A DNA stretch of 64,000 bases from Callipepla californica brunnescens (GCA_023055505.1 JALIRH010000004.1:20083368-20147367), one strand, 5' to 3'; counted from the first letter of the stretch, positions 22,101 to 36,510 are shown. Program-made: numbers and translations. The notes: generated from the sequence alone by a model not told the origin.

Positions 22101-23483
22101 CAAGATGAGTTAACATCTAGCAGTACAATTAAATTTTGTTATTGTGGATTCTAACAGGCATGTGGTGACAAATCAAAATTTAGCACCAACTGTCGGTGGT
22201 ATAAAAAGCATCACTGCCTCCAAGACAGCAATACATGGTGCATAAACCAGCTCCTGAACATTTTCAATCTGGAGTATTTACTTAGGCAATGAGATGTACT
22301 AGCTGAAAACAGCAGAGCTTCCAAAACTGATTCATAAGCAGACAAATTGAAGGCTGGAAGTGGTAACAACCTACCATATGTTATTACAACCCTGAACTTA
22401 TTCCAGTGAAAAATCACACAGGATACATCTAATTTTTAATTGTAAATATCACATTTAGTACTTACTATGATAATATCATACATTATAAAATTGCTTTAAT
22501 CTAGTAGCAGACTTATGTCAAGTCTGCAAAACTTAGGATGAGAAGTTAATGTATATTTAAAAAAAAAACAAAACTGTTTTCTTTATAAACCATTCATAAT
22601 TTTTTTTCCATCATTCAGAGAAGTTCACAGCTCAGAAAACATTAGAGATTCTGTTTTCATTTTGGTTTACTTCTTTCACCAGGAAAGGAATTCTACTGGA
22701 TCAAGCCATCTGACTTTACACTATAATAGCTTTTAGTTTCAAGCAAATAAGACAGCTCCCAAAGACTTTCAGTTCCTGCAAGTTTAATGAAAATTGGTGA
22801 TTAGAAAACCTAAATAAGTACTGTGACACAGAGACAGGCAATTAAAATTCAATAGACATGGCTCACATCCATTGCAACAGACAACAATTAGTTGGTCAAG
22901 CAGTACTTTCGGTGGCAAGTAAGCACGTGCCTATCCCTAAAATCGGTAACATCAGCTATAAGGATCATGATCAGAAAGGCTGGGTGTAGTACGGAGCTGA
23001 AAATAGAAAGACTTAGAGGGGATAAGGGAAGTAGTACAGAAAACCACAGGAAAACAGTTGATTTCACCATTTAAGGAATAATGTAGATTTTTTCAAATTT
23101 AATACCAAATCCTAGTAGGAAATTGACAGTTGTAGCTTATTCTTCCCTTAAGCATTTAACCATTCTAAGGAAAATAAAGGAACTACTATATGAGAATAGG
23201 GAATAGTTATACCACACATCTAAATTAAATTGTTCTGATTGCTTCGATATGATATCCGTGTACCACGCACCACTGAAAAGAAAGAAAAAAACAAAATGCT
23301 TCTAAGATTACTTAGTACTGTATTAGTATAGTATTGTACTATAAGAATTAAATCTTTTTCATATCTCAACAATTCATCAACCTTTGCCTTCAGGCAGAAT
23401 ATTAACAGATTGTGAACTCCATTTTTTACCCAAACCATAAAGACTCTTCCTCTCAATGAAATTCCCACACCTAGTTGTTTGGT

Positions 23484-23517
23484 TGGGTTTTTTTGTTTGT
23501 TTGTTTGTTTGTTTTTT
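23484..23517. repeat. GTTT repeat
   Basis: A TTTG/GTTT tetranucleotide tract. Similar tracts are at 14,222-14,256 and 59,792-59,816. Confidence 0.85.
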
Positions 23518-25269
23518 ACATTTCTCATTTCATTTCGTCGTTGCAAGAATATTCCATAGAGATGTTACAAAATAATATCATGCTGCATGAAATTATTCTA
23601 TTTGTGTCTCCCTTTAACTTGATTCATAGTGCTACTTTTTTTTTTTTTTAAACTTTGACATTATCTCACTGCCTGTCTTTTTCACTGTGTACTATCACAC
23701 ACAACACCAGCTGGATGATCTCCTACATTTCTTCTTTGACACTAGTTCAATCAAACTTTCAAGAACCATGCACAGTGGATACTAAAAATACAACATATAC
23801 ATTTTAAGACTGTGTCTTAAAGAGTCTTCCTCTTTGTCTCCGAAGGAAGTTATAGCGGAGAAACAGAATAAACAGCATTACACTGGCAGGAATGACACTT
23901 CATATATGAGGCTTGACTTCCTTTTGAAACCAATCAGTCTAAAAGTAAACAGTGCTTACACAAAACTCTAATTCAGACACGTGTCTTCAAATGACTAGTG
24001 CCACAATTCTTCCAACTTATGCAGATTCCTGCTTATAGAAAACAATGATGAAAAAACCAAATGGCTGTTTCCTTTGACTCTCCAGCAAATAACCATTAGA
24101 CAATATTTCCATTTTGGACAATTTGACATAAAAATCTAATCTTCTTCAGTTTCTCCTGAGATTTAAGAAAAAAATTAATAATTACTTTCTAGTCTTTACA
24201 ACTCATATAATGTGAAGGAAAGAATTAAGGAGCATACAGGAGATTAAGAATGATGCTACATGTTTACTTCTTTCCATACAAAGTCCCTGATTTTAAATAA
24301 CAATTCCTACTACATGACTTGAATTATAAACAACAAATAAAGCTTTAACATCTCATTTTAGACTCTTAGAACTTCGTTTACTGAAACAAAGCCAGTTTTC
24401 TTTACAGTGCTATTTTTTAATCAAGTTCTTAACTATTAAATACTTAGATCAAAACTTAGAAGGAAATCTCACAAACTTCATCAATTTCTAAAAATTAATG
24501 TAATGTAGTCTAAGTGATATAGATTTAGTGAAGAAAAAACTAAAATTGTACTTTTATATCACTTATTCTTTAAACATTTTCTTTGTTCTACAATAGCAAA
24601 ATGTGGAAAATATAACATTATAGACGTGAAAAAGCAGAAGTGGACTGTAACAGGAAGGGATTGTCACATTTCCAGAAAGTAACACTGGTGTTCTCCTCCA
24701 ACACTGACTCTTTTTCATTACTTATTAATAAAAATATTTACTTTAGAAACAAAGAACATACAGTAAAGATTTTTTCACTCTTAGCAGAGTTCTATCTGGC
24801 AATTGAATTACATTACACAAATCTCTACTGATCCTTCTTCTGTTTTTATTTGAGCCACAAGAGCTGAACTGATTTTTGCTAATTGCTGTAGAAACACACA
24901 TTCAGAAGATTATTCAATAAACTAAGATTTATAGCATGCAGATATTAATTTTTCCTTTACTTTATTACTTCTTGTTCACTTCACATCTTTCTGCCATGCA
25001 TTTTTTCCCCAAAATGAACTACCCACCAACTGCTTAAATATATACTGCACGTGAATTACAAGTTCAAAATCCTTTCATCCTTTTACATTTTTCAAAGAAA
25101 ATTTGTTTTGTGTTATTGGAGTTTAATAAAAGACCCTGTCTCCAGACACAACACATTTAAAATCCTAATACTATTAAATACTATATAAATACTATTAAAA
25201 GTAAACATTTATTTTTAAATAAATAAGTGTAGTCACAAGACTGCCCATCCACATCTCCAGCTAAGAAGG

Positions 25270-25420
25270 CAAACATCAAGGTTGGAAATGACCTTAAAGA
25301 TTACCTATTTCCAATCCTGCTGACATGGGCAAAGTTGCCTCCCACTATATCAGTCTGCCTAGGATCCCATCCAGCATGTCCTTGAATGTCTCCATGGATG
25401 AGACACCAAAATTAAATGAA
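25270..25420 (-). mobile_element. CR1 3' fragment
   Basis: The plus strand reads AAGGTTGGAAATGACCTTAA, followed by a diverged TCC-rich CR1 tail (CCATCCAGCATGTCCTTGAA). This is the reverse complement of a CR1 3' end. It lies in the 13.6-kb intron and is old and truncated. Confidence 0.75.
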
Positions 25421-28400
25421 GACACCAGATTCACATGACCAACAGCACGTGGATATTGCTGATGTATCAACAGACAAGACATGCTTTAGGAGTTATGTAT
25501 GTATATTTCCATATAGACTCAAAACATATGTTTTTGGTACCCCAGAGAGACAGACTGAAGAAATAAATTTATGAAATAACCACACTAAGCACACAGGTTT
25601 CCCTTTGCAAAAGAGTTACCAATTATGGATATGAATTATTACCTACTTCCAATGTTTTATAGCCCCAGCTCTAAGCCTTCCCTACAAGTGCTGAAGAGTA
25701 GTGAAGAGAGGTAGCTGTGAGGAAGCTTATCTCCAACATGGGTTAAAATCCCCATCCTACTCCTCAAGCTAAAACCAAAACTTGTCAACAAACTTATTCG
25801 GTGATGTTAAACTCCTCTATAAACACATAACAAGCTAAAACTGGATGCAATTCAGCTTTAATGCATTACATCCCACTTCTCTGCAAGTCTTTCTTCCCTC
25901 CTTCATATAGATTAGAACAGCTATTCCTAGAAACTGTTTCAGGAAGCAGCTTACGCTGTATGATACGATACAGAGAGAGATAAAACTTGTGGTCCAGGAA
26001 GAGCGCACTAGTCTTCCCAGGTTAGCCAGCCCAGACAAAGAATTACCTTAATACAGTCAAACAACTTTCAGTTTCAAAGCTCACCTAGGTGAAACAAACT
26101 CTGACACAATGCCACCGGTTATCTAACAGTGTTTCAGCAGCTGCTACCTTAGCTTCCGTAGCAGAGAGGGAATGAGGCAGGAAAACAGTACTCATTCTCA
26201 GCCACTCTTTCCCTCCTTGTCCTCCTGTTTTTGCCTTGTACTTTCTGAAACATCATATGCTTCATTACTCTCTCTTATTTCATGAAATCTAATTCACAGA
26301 TCTGAGAAGAAATAAGGAAAAAGTGTAACAGATTAAGGAATGAATGAACAGAAATATTTGGCAGATGGGTTTGAAGATTTGGATAAGGAGGAACTGCTCT
26401 AAGTTCTACAGACATTTCAACGTCTGAAATTATTTTGTTGTTTTCAATGCCTTCCTATCATTAATTTCTTTAACTTTTTATGTCAAATTTAAACAGGCAC
26501 AGTAGATGCTCATACTTTAAACACAAGGATGTCCAGTACACATTCATACATAGCTTTTATACAAATGCAGAGGAAGAAAACTAACCTTTATTGTATACCT
26601 TCTCCAAAAAATAATATAAAAAAATAACTATATAGACCATTATATTATGGTTGATCACTCAGACAAATTACAAAGGGAGTACCCTAGAATATAACAAAAG
26701 CTGGAAAAGGAGTATTACATAGATAAGTACTCATTAACATGGTTTATTTCTTTCATCAGCCTTCCTGCAACCTCAATATTTCTATGACAGTAAGGAGGAT
26801 TGTGAAACAGTATCATTAGTCAGGTACAGAACAAACAGAACCTTTACTGAGCCTAAGCAAATGAACCCTGCAGGAGTGCTGCACAGCCCCGGGGTGCCAT
26901 GCCTGAGGATATGCACAGCTCCAGCTCCATGCCAAGGGATCTCTTCTGCTAAGCTCAACAGGTACTTAGCACCTACAACTACCACCACACTTCTTTGCCA
27001 CCTTCATCACCTGCAGCCTAAGGAAACAGTAGTGCAATCGTTAGTGAAACAGGAATCCAGTAAAATCTACTTGCACGATAATGACAGCCAAAAGAGGAGG
27101 TTAAAATAGAAGAAATTATTATTAAGAAATAACCAAGGGATTGCTGAAAATTTTATCAGTAGCGAGAAGGCACATGGATGAATTTTAGAGAAGTTTACAC
27201 AAATTTCAATGTGCAAACAGTATATTTTACTGACAGCTTGAAGGTAAAATGAAATGGAGAAGGGGAATTCAAAGGTTTACTGCAAATAAAAGTCACAACA
27301 TACTTTAAAGACAGGCAAGTGAACTGAGGATTATGAGAAAATTTTAAGAAGAAAAATCAAGATATTTTTACTTGCTTAGATGAAAACAGTCCATCTTCAA
27401 CTAATCACATCATTGTGTAATGTACTGTCAGAGACCGAAGGAACATCAGTGGGAAAAGACAGCATAAGGTAAACGCCAGCAACAACTTGCTTCTTGATGG
27501 GATGAAACAACCAGTGAACAGCATATTTAACAAAATGATAGAGACCATTACACTGCTGAATCTGGGATTCAGTAGATTTGGACAGCTTTGGAAGAATGGT
27601 CTTTTCAACCAGTTAACAAATTTTAGCCAATTATTTGCTATATACTTAGTATGACAACTCTCAGTAACATTTTTACACTACTTGGTGTATTTTTCATGTA
27701 ACCCATTGCCATTTAATGCCATAATTCTAAAAGATGTCCTGGTTGTTCTTGAATCTTGCTTCAACTGGTGTCACTGAAAGCAGAGAATGTATCAAGGTCT
27801 GCTGAAGGTACAGTGTATCTTTTTGCCCCTTACATAAAATGGAAACCTGATAAATTCTAAGGTTCCCGCAGCTGACTGCAGTACTGCCTATCCTTCAAAC
27901 TCAGTGGTGGGTGGGTGAGGTGTCTTAGCTCAATCTGAACTTTCAACCTAAGCAAAGTTTAGTAGCTATTCTTGAAAAAGATCACGTGTGAATTCTCTTA
28001 TTTATTATAAAAGAATGCAGTGAATGCAGAGAGTTTTTGTATGTCTTTTTCCTTGTAGTTGTTTGGTTTTGTTTTGCTTTGTTTAGAATTCACTTTCTTA
28101 ATGCAATTTCCAGGACACCATCTGTCGTTGTCCAAAAGTGAAATTTCAAGATAAAAATTCACTTGCTGGAAGATTCACAGAAACTGAGAGTGCTACCGAA
28201 AGGCAATCAGCATTTAACTGGCGTTGTTCCTAAACACCTGAATAGAATAACGCGCTCGTGGTTTGATGTAATCAGTTTCATAACCATTTGCCTAGAGAAT
28301 AAAAAGATCTAAGCAACTGCATTCACAGCTGCCTTCACTGCTTTTTTTCTATGGGTCAGTCTGCACAGCTACTGTTCCATCTTCTGCTTTAAAAGATCTT

Positions 28401-28939
28401 AGAATTCTCTTACTGTCAATTAACTCAGTGCTTCCCGGTAGCAGTAAAGAGCATGGGTAACTCCTCAGAAAATACTGCTGCATACTCATTTCCTTTGGAT
28501 TTAAATGCCTCTGTCAACGTTCAGATTAGAATCTTATGACTCCTTTAACGCAAAGCCTATGAGAGAAACTGTACTACATTTCCTAGTTCTAAAAAACAAA
28601 CTTCCAAATAAAAATTCAGATCTAAAATGTATCCTTAACGTATACAAATGTTTTGTTTGTTTTTTTTTAATATATATTTTAAATAGTTACTGGAAAGTTT
28701 ACACACTTGATAATAAGGTCATGCTAAGTAAACCTATGAGGATGAGGATGCTGTTGAAGCTTTTTGTTTGGTTTAAATAACAACCAAAAATCTATTCACT
28801 GGGAGGACAGGGGGAAGTTGGGGAAAGCAGTCAGAGTAATTCTTCCCTAGACCCACAAGCAGGTAAAAGAGTTTTCAGACTGCCCTTTAACCTGCTAGTT
28901 CGGATACCCTCAGAGAAAGCACGCAGTCTAAACAATAAT

Positions 28940-29180
28940 AGAACCACATAATCATTATGATTGCTAAAGACCTCTAAGATCATCTAGTCCAACTCTCTAC
29001 CCATCACCAGTATTATCCTCTAAGCCACATTCCTCAGCATCACATATACACATTTCTTGTACACTTTCAGGGATGGCAACTTCACCACTTCCCTGGGCAG
29101 CCCATTCCAATACTTCACCACCCTTTCAGACGGCAAAAAGGAGTTTCCTTCTTCATTCACTTTCAACAAGTCTAAATCAC
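28940..29180 (-). mobile_element. CR1 3' fragment
   Basis: Plus-strand text such as GACCTCTAAGATCATCTAGT and CTTCCCTGGGCAGCCCATTC followed by TACTTCACCACCCTTTC is the reversed CR1 3' region. It is diverged and lies in the 13.6-kb intron. Confidence 0.85.
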
Positions 29181-31501
29181 CAGACTCGAGGGACTGCCTG
29201 TTAATTTGAGTAATTCTTTACACTGCCAGTCAGTAAGATGTGTATACTGAGATGAAAAAACACATATATTTGGGATGAAAAGGTTTTATCCTAAATACTT
29301 AATTCCCATGAGCATTTTTCAAATTATGTTTTTATCCTAGATTTCCATGTTGCAATCTCTTCTTTGTAAAACAAATACAATTCTGTTATTTGAAACTTAA
29401 AAACTACATAAATGAGAGACGACAAAATTCAGATCTGTGACAGTATCTGATAGTTGAATATACAGATTTTAAATTACAACTCATCAATTCATTTCTAATC
29501 TTTCTCTTACCAAGCATTTAATCTGCTTGAGAGTGAAGAATAGCTCTTTTTTTCCTTTTGTATTGTTTCCTTTATAGTAATTCTAATAGTACCTCAAAGA
29601 ACACTAGAAGCAGTTAACCCTCGCTTTAAAACAGAAGTAGACCACGAACACTCATAAACATACTGAATTTGCATCACGTTAAATGTATTTGCCTGATGAT
29701 TAGAGAGTGCCTCCCCACAATTAAATTCTAATTAACCTGCTTTGTAATAATCATTTCTTATCTACATTGATTCAGATTTTCATTTTCTCTATTTCTTTAG
29801 TAATTTATTCTCCACACCGTTTGCTCCTTCCTTAACAGCCTATATCATCTCAAGCAACTCTTATTCTACTTCCCATGTGTTTTTCACTCTCTGAATCTTC
29901 TCAGTTACCAGAAAAGGTTCCTGGCACCAATCCCATGTTGCCTTATTAACTTACATTCTAGAATTTCCTTCTATATCTACTCAAAATACCTCCACCTTAG
30001 TACTGCCTCAACGTGAAAAATTTGTTTCAGAAGCTTCTACAATCACAGACTACTCCCCACGTTCCAATACTCTTCATCCTAATCCCACCTACACCTACAC
30101 CTCAAAAGTATTTGCAGACAAAATAAAACCCAGGCAGACAAAAATAAAATGGACTAAGAGCCAGGACTCAAATTACTAAGAACTGTAGAGTTGTAGAAAA
30201 AAAAAAAAGTAAATGCATCATTTATACATGTTTCTCACAGTTTAGAACAGAAAATACAAGAGACACTTCATATAAGAGTCACTGCTCTGTTTACTGCCAT
30301 TTACTGCCAAACTTAGAAACTGGAGGAGAATCTCTGCCACGCCATCAGCTGTATTGAAACTTTGGGACTGAAGGAATGAATGCCCCAGACAAGACATCGT
30401 TGGCTTACATTTCTAGATAATCTAGCTAAGAATAGAATCAGCCACCTTATGTGAAGCATTACATACCCTTCAGATATGCAAAAAAAGCCTATTCTGCAGC
30501 AGTAGATCATATAAAATCCATTGCCTACTGACTTCAGAAGCTTGAGTTTTCTGATCATTATGTACTCTTACAGAAAAAGGGGTTTAGATGGATACAAAAA
30601 TGTGTGAATAATAATGTGTATAATTAACAAATTTCTTAGATTCCATCATATTCTTGGTGTACAAGCAGTGCAATACATCTCCTTCAAGTCTTATTTTTAC
30701 CCCCTCAAAAACCAGTCACTGTCATCTGCCTGCTGCAAAACAAATGAAGGTCATTTTTGGTAACCTATACCAAAGGTGAAAATCATGCTATTGCAAATAC
30801 CACTATGGAGTAGAATAGTGAAATAGGCTGTAAACTGCTCGCTCCTCTACTCTGTAAAAAGATTGTCTACATGACACCTCAGTGTACTGAAAAATACAGT
30901 GAGAACCAAAAACGCTGAACAACCAAAATGCTAACATTAGCCAGTGCAGATGGTCAATGATTTCTTCAGAGAAATGCAGTCCTACCAAACTTCCTGCTTT
31001 GAAGGTTAACCACCTTAAAATCCTATTTTGTCTTACTGCCACAGCAAATGATGTTTAGCTAAACAGACATATGACCATTAAGGATACCTAAATGTTGAGT
31101 AAATACAAAGCTACCAAAAAGACTGAAACCTGACAGGAGAGTTGCCAAAAATTCTCTTCTGTTTATGTTAGAACAACTGTAATGAAAATTCAAGTATTCA
31201 GGGATGATCTATAACATTTCAACAGAACTGGATTTGTTCTACCTTATTTAGTTTAATTGAAAGGTTTATTATAAAAAATCTAATTATAAATCTTGACTAA
31301 AGAACAGTCTCTTACCAACAGAGATCTATTTTTAACATTGTTTCAGGGTATTTGTACTATCTGCTGAAGCAAGTTTAAAAGGACAACAGTCTTAAGGGGG
31401 AAGCACATAGTACAAGTGATGAACATACTAGTACATTTTATCAGCAACCATACTGTTGGCCTTGCTTACTATCTCTACAAGTAAGTACAAAGGTAACTCT
31501 T

Positions 31502-31515
31502 CCCCCCCCCCCCCC
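31502..31515. repeat. Run of 14 C
   Basis: An isolated C homopolymer (G on the transcribed strand) in the 13.6-kb intron, unusual in this AT-rich sequence. Confidence 0.95.
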
Positions 31516-31952
31516 ACTACTGCTCTAATAATAATAGATTACAGCATCAGAAAATTATAGATAAAGCTGAATAATTACTTCAGTTACATTGTAGGGCACT
31601 GCAATGAAAAACAAAAGGCAAGAGTTGTGCTGTTACAAAAAAAATCATACGTATTACATTCTCTGTTATTACTCATGTTTTCTGAAAATAGTACCATCAT
31701 GTGTGTTTGTGTACACATACTGAAATTACAGAATCCTGGGAATTGCTTTCTTTTCAAAATTAACCGCCTGTTTAAAAAAAAAAAAACATAAGCAGACAAA
31801 CATACAGAAGACAAGAACACTGAGAGAAAAAAAAATTTAAAACTACTTAAATTGTTTAGCTCACCTTTCCAACAGCAGCAGCCACTCTGTTGGTCTCCCC
31901 TGCTCTTTGCTTTCATTGCAATGTCCAGCATTATGGCTGAAGGAATAGAGTA

Positions 31953-32292
31953 CAGCAGAACCTCGCTAATTTACCTTACGAATTCACACACCTCATAATT
32001 TGCACATAAAAAATTTGCTACTTTCCCAACTTCTTAGGAAAAATCAAATTGAAAATCCAGTACAGGTAGATTCTATCACTCACATTGTTTCATGTTAATA
32101 AATACAATACACAGTATTGACTATTCATTAGTCAATGAATCATTTAACAGTACAGCATTCATGATTATAAAAACAAATTAATACAATAAAGACAATACTT
32201 TTCATTTAAACATCACCAGATATCATGGTACTGATTTTAAACATGGAGATTTTGAAAGGGACTCCCACCGGTAAATTAGGGAGGCTCTACTG
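31953..32292. mobile_element. 340-bp MITE with TIRs and TA target sites, Tigger/pogo-like
   Basis: The left end CAGCAGAACCTCGCTAATTT and the reverse complement of the right end CAGTAGAGCCTCCCTAATTT match at 20 of the first 23 bases. Both ends are flanked by TA (31,951-31,952 and 32,293-32,294), the Tc1/mariner target. Ends starting CAG are typical of the Tigger/pogo branch. The interior is AT-rich with no coding potential, so this is a non-autonomous element. It is in the 13.6-kb intron, about 500 bp upstream (in transcription) of nothing coding and 490 bp downstream of the DFG exon. Confidence 0.8.
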
Positions 32293-32710
32293 TACTTTAA
32301 ATTATAATATCCTCATCAAAATTATCTTCTCAACAACTTTCTCCAGACAGCGTCGTATGGACAAATACCAACTACACTCAGCTATGTCCTGCTGATATTG
32401 TAACTAGAGTGCCCTATCACTGTTGTAACTATTCAGACTTTCTGTTTAAGAAGACTACTCAGTTTACTTTTGGTTGTTTGTTCTTTTTTTCCTGTTCAGA
32501 TTTGTTTCCGGTAACGTGCACTACCAAGTGAAATTCACTGCTGACACAGTACTCTCATACAGATTTGTTTTCACAGACTTTCAAGCCAGACATCAGAAAA
32601 ACAATTCATTGCTTTTAATACAACCAATTGCAGCTGGCATTTCTGATCCAGGATCACACTTGTCAAGCACATATAAGTTAACAGTTCAATATAATTCATA
32701 TGCTTCTTCA

Positions 32711-32887
<177 letters not shown>

Positions 32888-35221
32888 CTAGGAAGAAAAA
32901 CAAACACAGATATTCATTTATTTTTTATCTAATATATATATATATATACATATACATATACACAATATATAATATACATACATATATACGTTTTAAGACA
33001 GTTACGCAGTCACAGAAAATCCATGTTTTCTTCCCCACCTTTCCTTCCATACTTTCAGTTCTTTTAAAATCCCATTGCATTTGAAGAAAACATGAAGAAG
33101 ATCAGACACTCAGCTTGCTGTATCTGAACCACAAATTAGATGACCCAAATAGATGGTTATCTGATTTTATTACTTAAGAGTCCTCACATTTTTAGCAAGA
33201 ATTTTCCAGCCACATCACTAGTTCATATTTTTGGACCTGGACATTTAAACCAAAACAACAAAAAACTTCTGACCTATGCGTTAACAAGATAATCTAAACA
33301 AATGCACTAATAATATATACAAAGAATATGGAATAAAGAGTGCAAACTTTATCTTTTACGTGATAAGAGGAAAAATAAGACTCAAAAAAAAAAATCAGTA
33401 AGAGCTGAAAAGTCAGTGAGGATTCATGGAGGTAATGTACTCTGAAAATTACTTCTAAAGCAGCTTTATTTGCCTTTGCAGATTAACATTCCACAATAAC
33501 TCTATTAAAAAAAAAAAAAAAAAAGCCTATGATTTTTAAACAGACCTGAACCAATTCAGCCAACAGATCTCCCACCAAATCCTCTCAAAATGCATTAAAA
33601 GATAAAACATGAAATGGTTCTGCAACATGAAACTGAAACCATGCATCTTGGAGAGTTGGAAGCTACACCAAATAACTCTAGAAAAACTACTTTTGTTTTT
33701 GTGCTAAGGGAGCTCACGGTACCCAAGTCCTTTAGAACTCATACTGGATTTCACTTTGTGAAAATCAGAGCCTTGGGGAACACTGCATCTCGTGCAAATC
33801 TGAAAAGAATAATGCCTGAAAAAGGTCTCAAATCTACGTTTGGACCAGAGAAACAAAAAAGTATGAGTTGTTACACTGCACTGTTACTGTTACGAGTTTT
33901 CACAATATACTGCAAAACATCACAAGGTAACAGCAAATACTCAAAACTTAATATGATACCTTTGTGAAAGGAAAAAGTGTGCTTTTCTAGGCTAAGCAGA
34001 GATTCCAGAAAATAGCAGATAGTCAATATACATCTCTACAGGAATCTACAGTATCAAATTCCACTGCTACAGCATAGAATGCAACTTCCTAGCTGAGTAT
34101 AAATGATACATGTACTACTTTTCTCACCACTTTTTGACAGTAAGCAGTAACTATTACAAGGAATAGAAAAGGAACTAAGACAGAAAGTGATTATTTGCCC
34201 ACTTGGATAACCATTTAGAGCTGAAAAGTTGAATATATCTATGGACAAGAGAGCTCTTTTCAAAACATTGTAATTTTCACCTAGATAGAAAATCACAGAA
34301 GGGGCAGGAAGCCAGAGACAAGCTACACATGCTAAACAACCCTTACTGATCCATATCTCACTATACACAACAAATATAATCTGGATAATATTTAAAGTGA
34401 TCATAAACATAACTGTTCTAGATGACAAATGTGCACCAAGTAAAAAATCAACAATAAGCACCAGGAGATTGCAGTGAGAAATTGCAGGAATGCACATCAA
34501 GTAATATCATTGATTGATGAAAAACCTTGTTGGAGAGGAATGCATTGATTCCACCACAACAGTACCAGCCACCAATACATATCAGAAGCCAAAACATACA
34601 CAGAAAGAACTGTAACAAGATAAAAGAAACATTTAGGAACTCCTTTGAGCAATGCAACTATTATTTCTTAGGAGAGAGGACTGCTTAATCATTTTTACAT
34701 ATAAAATTGTTTAAGCTTCAGTTTGACAGACTTGAAAAGTTATAGTAGATAAGATCCATACTGGAAGACTCATCATTGCAACGTTCCAAAAAGGTGAAAT
34801 GCTTGTTCCTTGCTTCACGTATGCAAGTATACCATTGGCATTAGGAGATAGCTTGACTGTTTTAATAAACTTCAAGATCCAAATTTTTGGGTTTTTCTCC
34901 CCAAAATCCACCTAATTATGTATTTAGTTTTACGTAGAAGAGTTGCTTCATGTCAGAGACAGAGGGTAAAAAAATCAATCAAAACCATGCATTGACATAC
35001 GTGTGATCAACACTAAATACTTTAACTTGCATTATGCTACAGATAGAATCAGAAGTGTTAACTATGGGAAATTGCAAGGAGGGCTAAGTACTCAAGGCAG
35101 TGATGAAAAAGAACAAGGTTACTGTCACTGCAAACCAACATTAATTAACAGGAAAATTCTACTTTGATGAATAAGCATCCAGCTTTCAATTCTTTCTCCT
35201 TTTTCCTTTTTATCAAGCAGA
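32888..35221 (-). other. TTBK2 intron between the DFG exon and the mariner
   Basis: Besides the TA repeat and an A18 tract at 33,507-33,524, nothing recognisable. Open stretches of 117 codons (plus, 33,614) and 148 codons (minus, 34,500) have no family features. Confidence 0.7.
32930..32990. repeat. TA-rich dinucleotide repeat before the DFG exon
   Basis: Alternating TA with interspersed CA steps, about 60 bp long. On the transcribed strand it ends about 43 nt before the acceptor of exon 32,783-32,887, near where the branch point should be. Confidence 0.9.
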
Positions 35222-36510
35222 CAGATCATTTCACAAGTAATGCCTCATTTCTGCCAGTGGAAAAGACAACAGATACAGCACTTCATAAAGCAAATTCTTA
35301 ACTACAAAAAGCTATTTTTCAATGCAGTCATTGCCATTAGTTTCGTTTTTTTACTAGCTATGAACGAACTAGAGACCGTATTCGATGCTTGCAAAAATCT
35401 GCACCAATGGAGATGAACCACTGTTTCACAGCTCCTATGACATCACTGTTGCAACAAAAAGGTTACCCCTGGAGTTCATTGTTCATCTGTCTGAACAGGT
35501 TCAAGTCAGAAGGTGCCAAATCATGACTGTGCAGTGGCTGTGGTAGGACAGTCCAGCAAGGAATGGCAACATGCTCCACAATCTTTAAACTGGTATGGAG
35601 CCTGGCATTATCACATTTCAAGAGAAATATTGTCTTCTCTGGCCAGACTCTGAAAGTTCAAGCCTTCAGCTTACTCAGCATCACAGTGTAGTGGTCAGAA
35701 CTAATGGTTTGTCTGGGCTTGAGGGAATGCAGAAGAATCACCCCTTTCCTATTCTGAAATACAGTGCATATCACTCCACCTGCTGAGGGCTGCATCTTCA
35801 ACTTTTTCTTCAACAGGAAATTCACGTTGACACTCCATGCACTGCTGTTTTGATTCCAGCTCCTAGTGGCGATGCCGTGTCACATCATCGGTACTGATGC
35901 AGTCCAAGAAATTGGCACCTTTAGCTTCATATTGGTTCAACAGTTCATGACAAACTTTAATATAGTGTACTTTCTGTTTCTGTGTCAGCATTCATGGGAC
36001 CCATATGGCATAAACTCTGCAATATTTCAATGTTGCCAACATAGTTTCCAATTAATTGAAGCTGATGGTCAGTTCTGTACAGTTTCCTTGTCATAATCTG
36101 GTGATTTGTGTGAGTGAGCTGATTGAGACTCTCATTATTTCATGGTGTGACAGCTGTGCATGGCCATCCGGAACATGACTTGTCCTTCATGTCACTGCCA
36201 CCATTGCTGGAATGCACCACTGCGACAACATCCTCTGGTTTCCACAAACATTCAGCAAACATCAATGAATGTCAATGGGTGTAATTCTTTCTGCATGGAA
36301 GAACTCAATTACACACTTTGCTTCACACACACTTTCACGTCAGATGCCATTTTGTGAGACTGTCCCCTATTGCCATCTGTAACATGGCAACAAATATAAT
36401 GGAATATTGGTGGGAAGGTTCAACCTCTACTGCTATATCACTGATGTTCACCTCTGATGACTCCCATCTTATAACATTGGCCCATGACATTGTTTTTGGA
36501 GCAGCCCTCA
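35222..36510 (-). mobile_element. Degenerate, nearly full-length mariner (Galluhop / Mariner1_GG type)
   Basis: Minus-strand translation in broken frames shows mariner transposase blocks. These include a first catalytic Asp region (LDCISTDD, near 35,885-35,910), ELESKQQCMECQREFPVEEK, then DNARLHTSLKIVEH (from about 35,613) and HDLAPSDLNLF, the second and third acidic positions. Several stops and frameshifts inactivate it. The end near 36,499-36,510 reads GAGGGCTGCTCC on the minus strand, typical of this family's inverted end, next to TA. The other end near 35,222 is decayed but followed by AAGTAATGCCTCA, the family's next block. The length of about 1.29 kb is that of an intact mariner. It lies in the intron after the HRD exon. 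Confidence 0.85.

Noticed and set aside
27405..27608. Open frames on both strands that looked like a small retrocopy
   Set aside because: Neither strand gives a protein I can place, and there are no tail or target-site signs.
33614..33967. 117-codon plus-strand open frame
   Set aside because: No recognisable domain, no splice or promoter context, composition same as the surrounding intron.
34054..34500. 148-codon minus-strand open frame
   Set aside because: Low-complexity hydrophobic and cysteine-rich translation with no family features or splice context; AT-rich intronic chance ORF.
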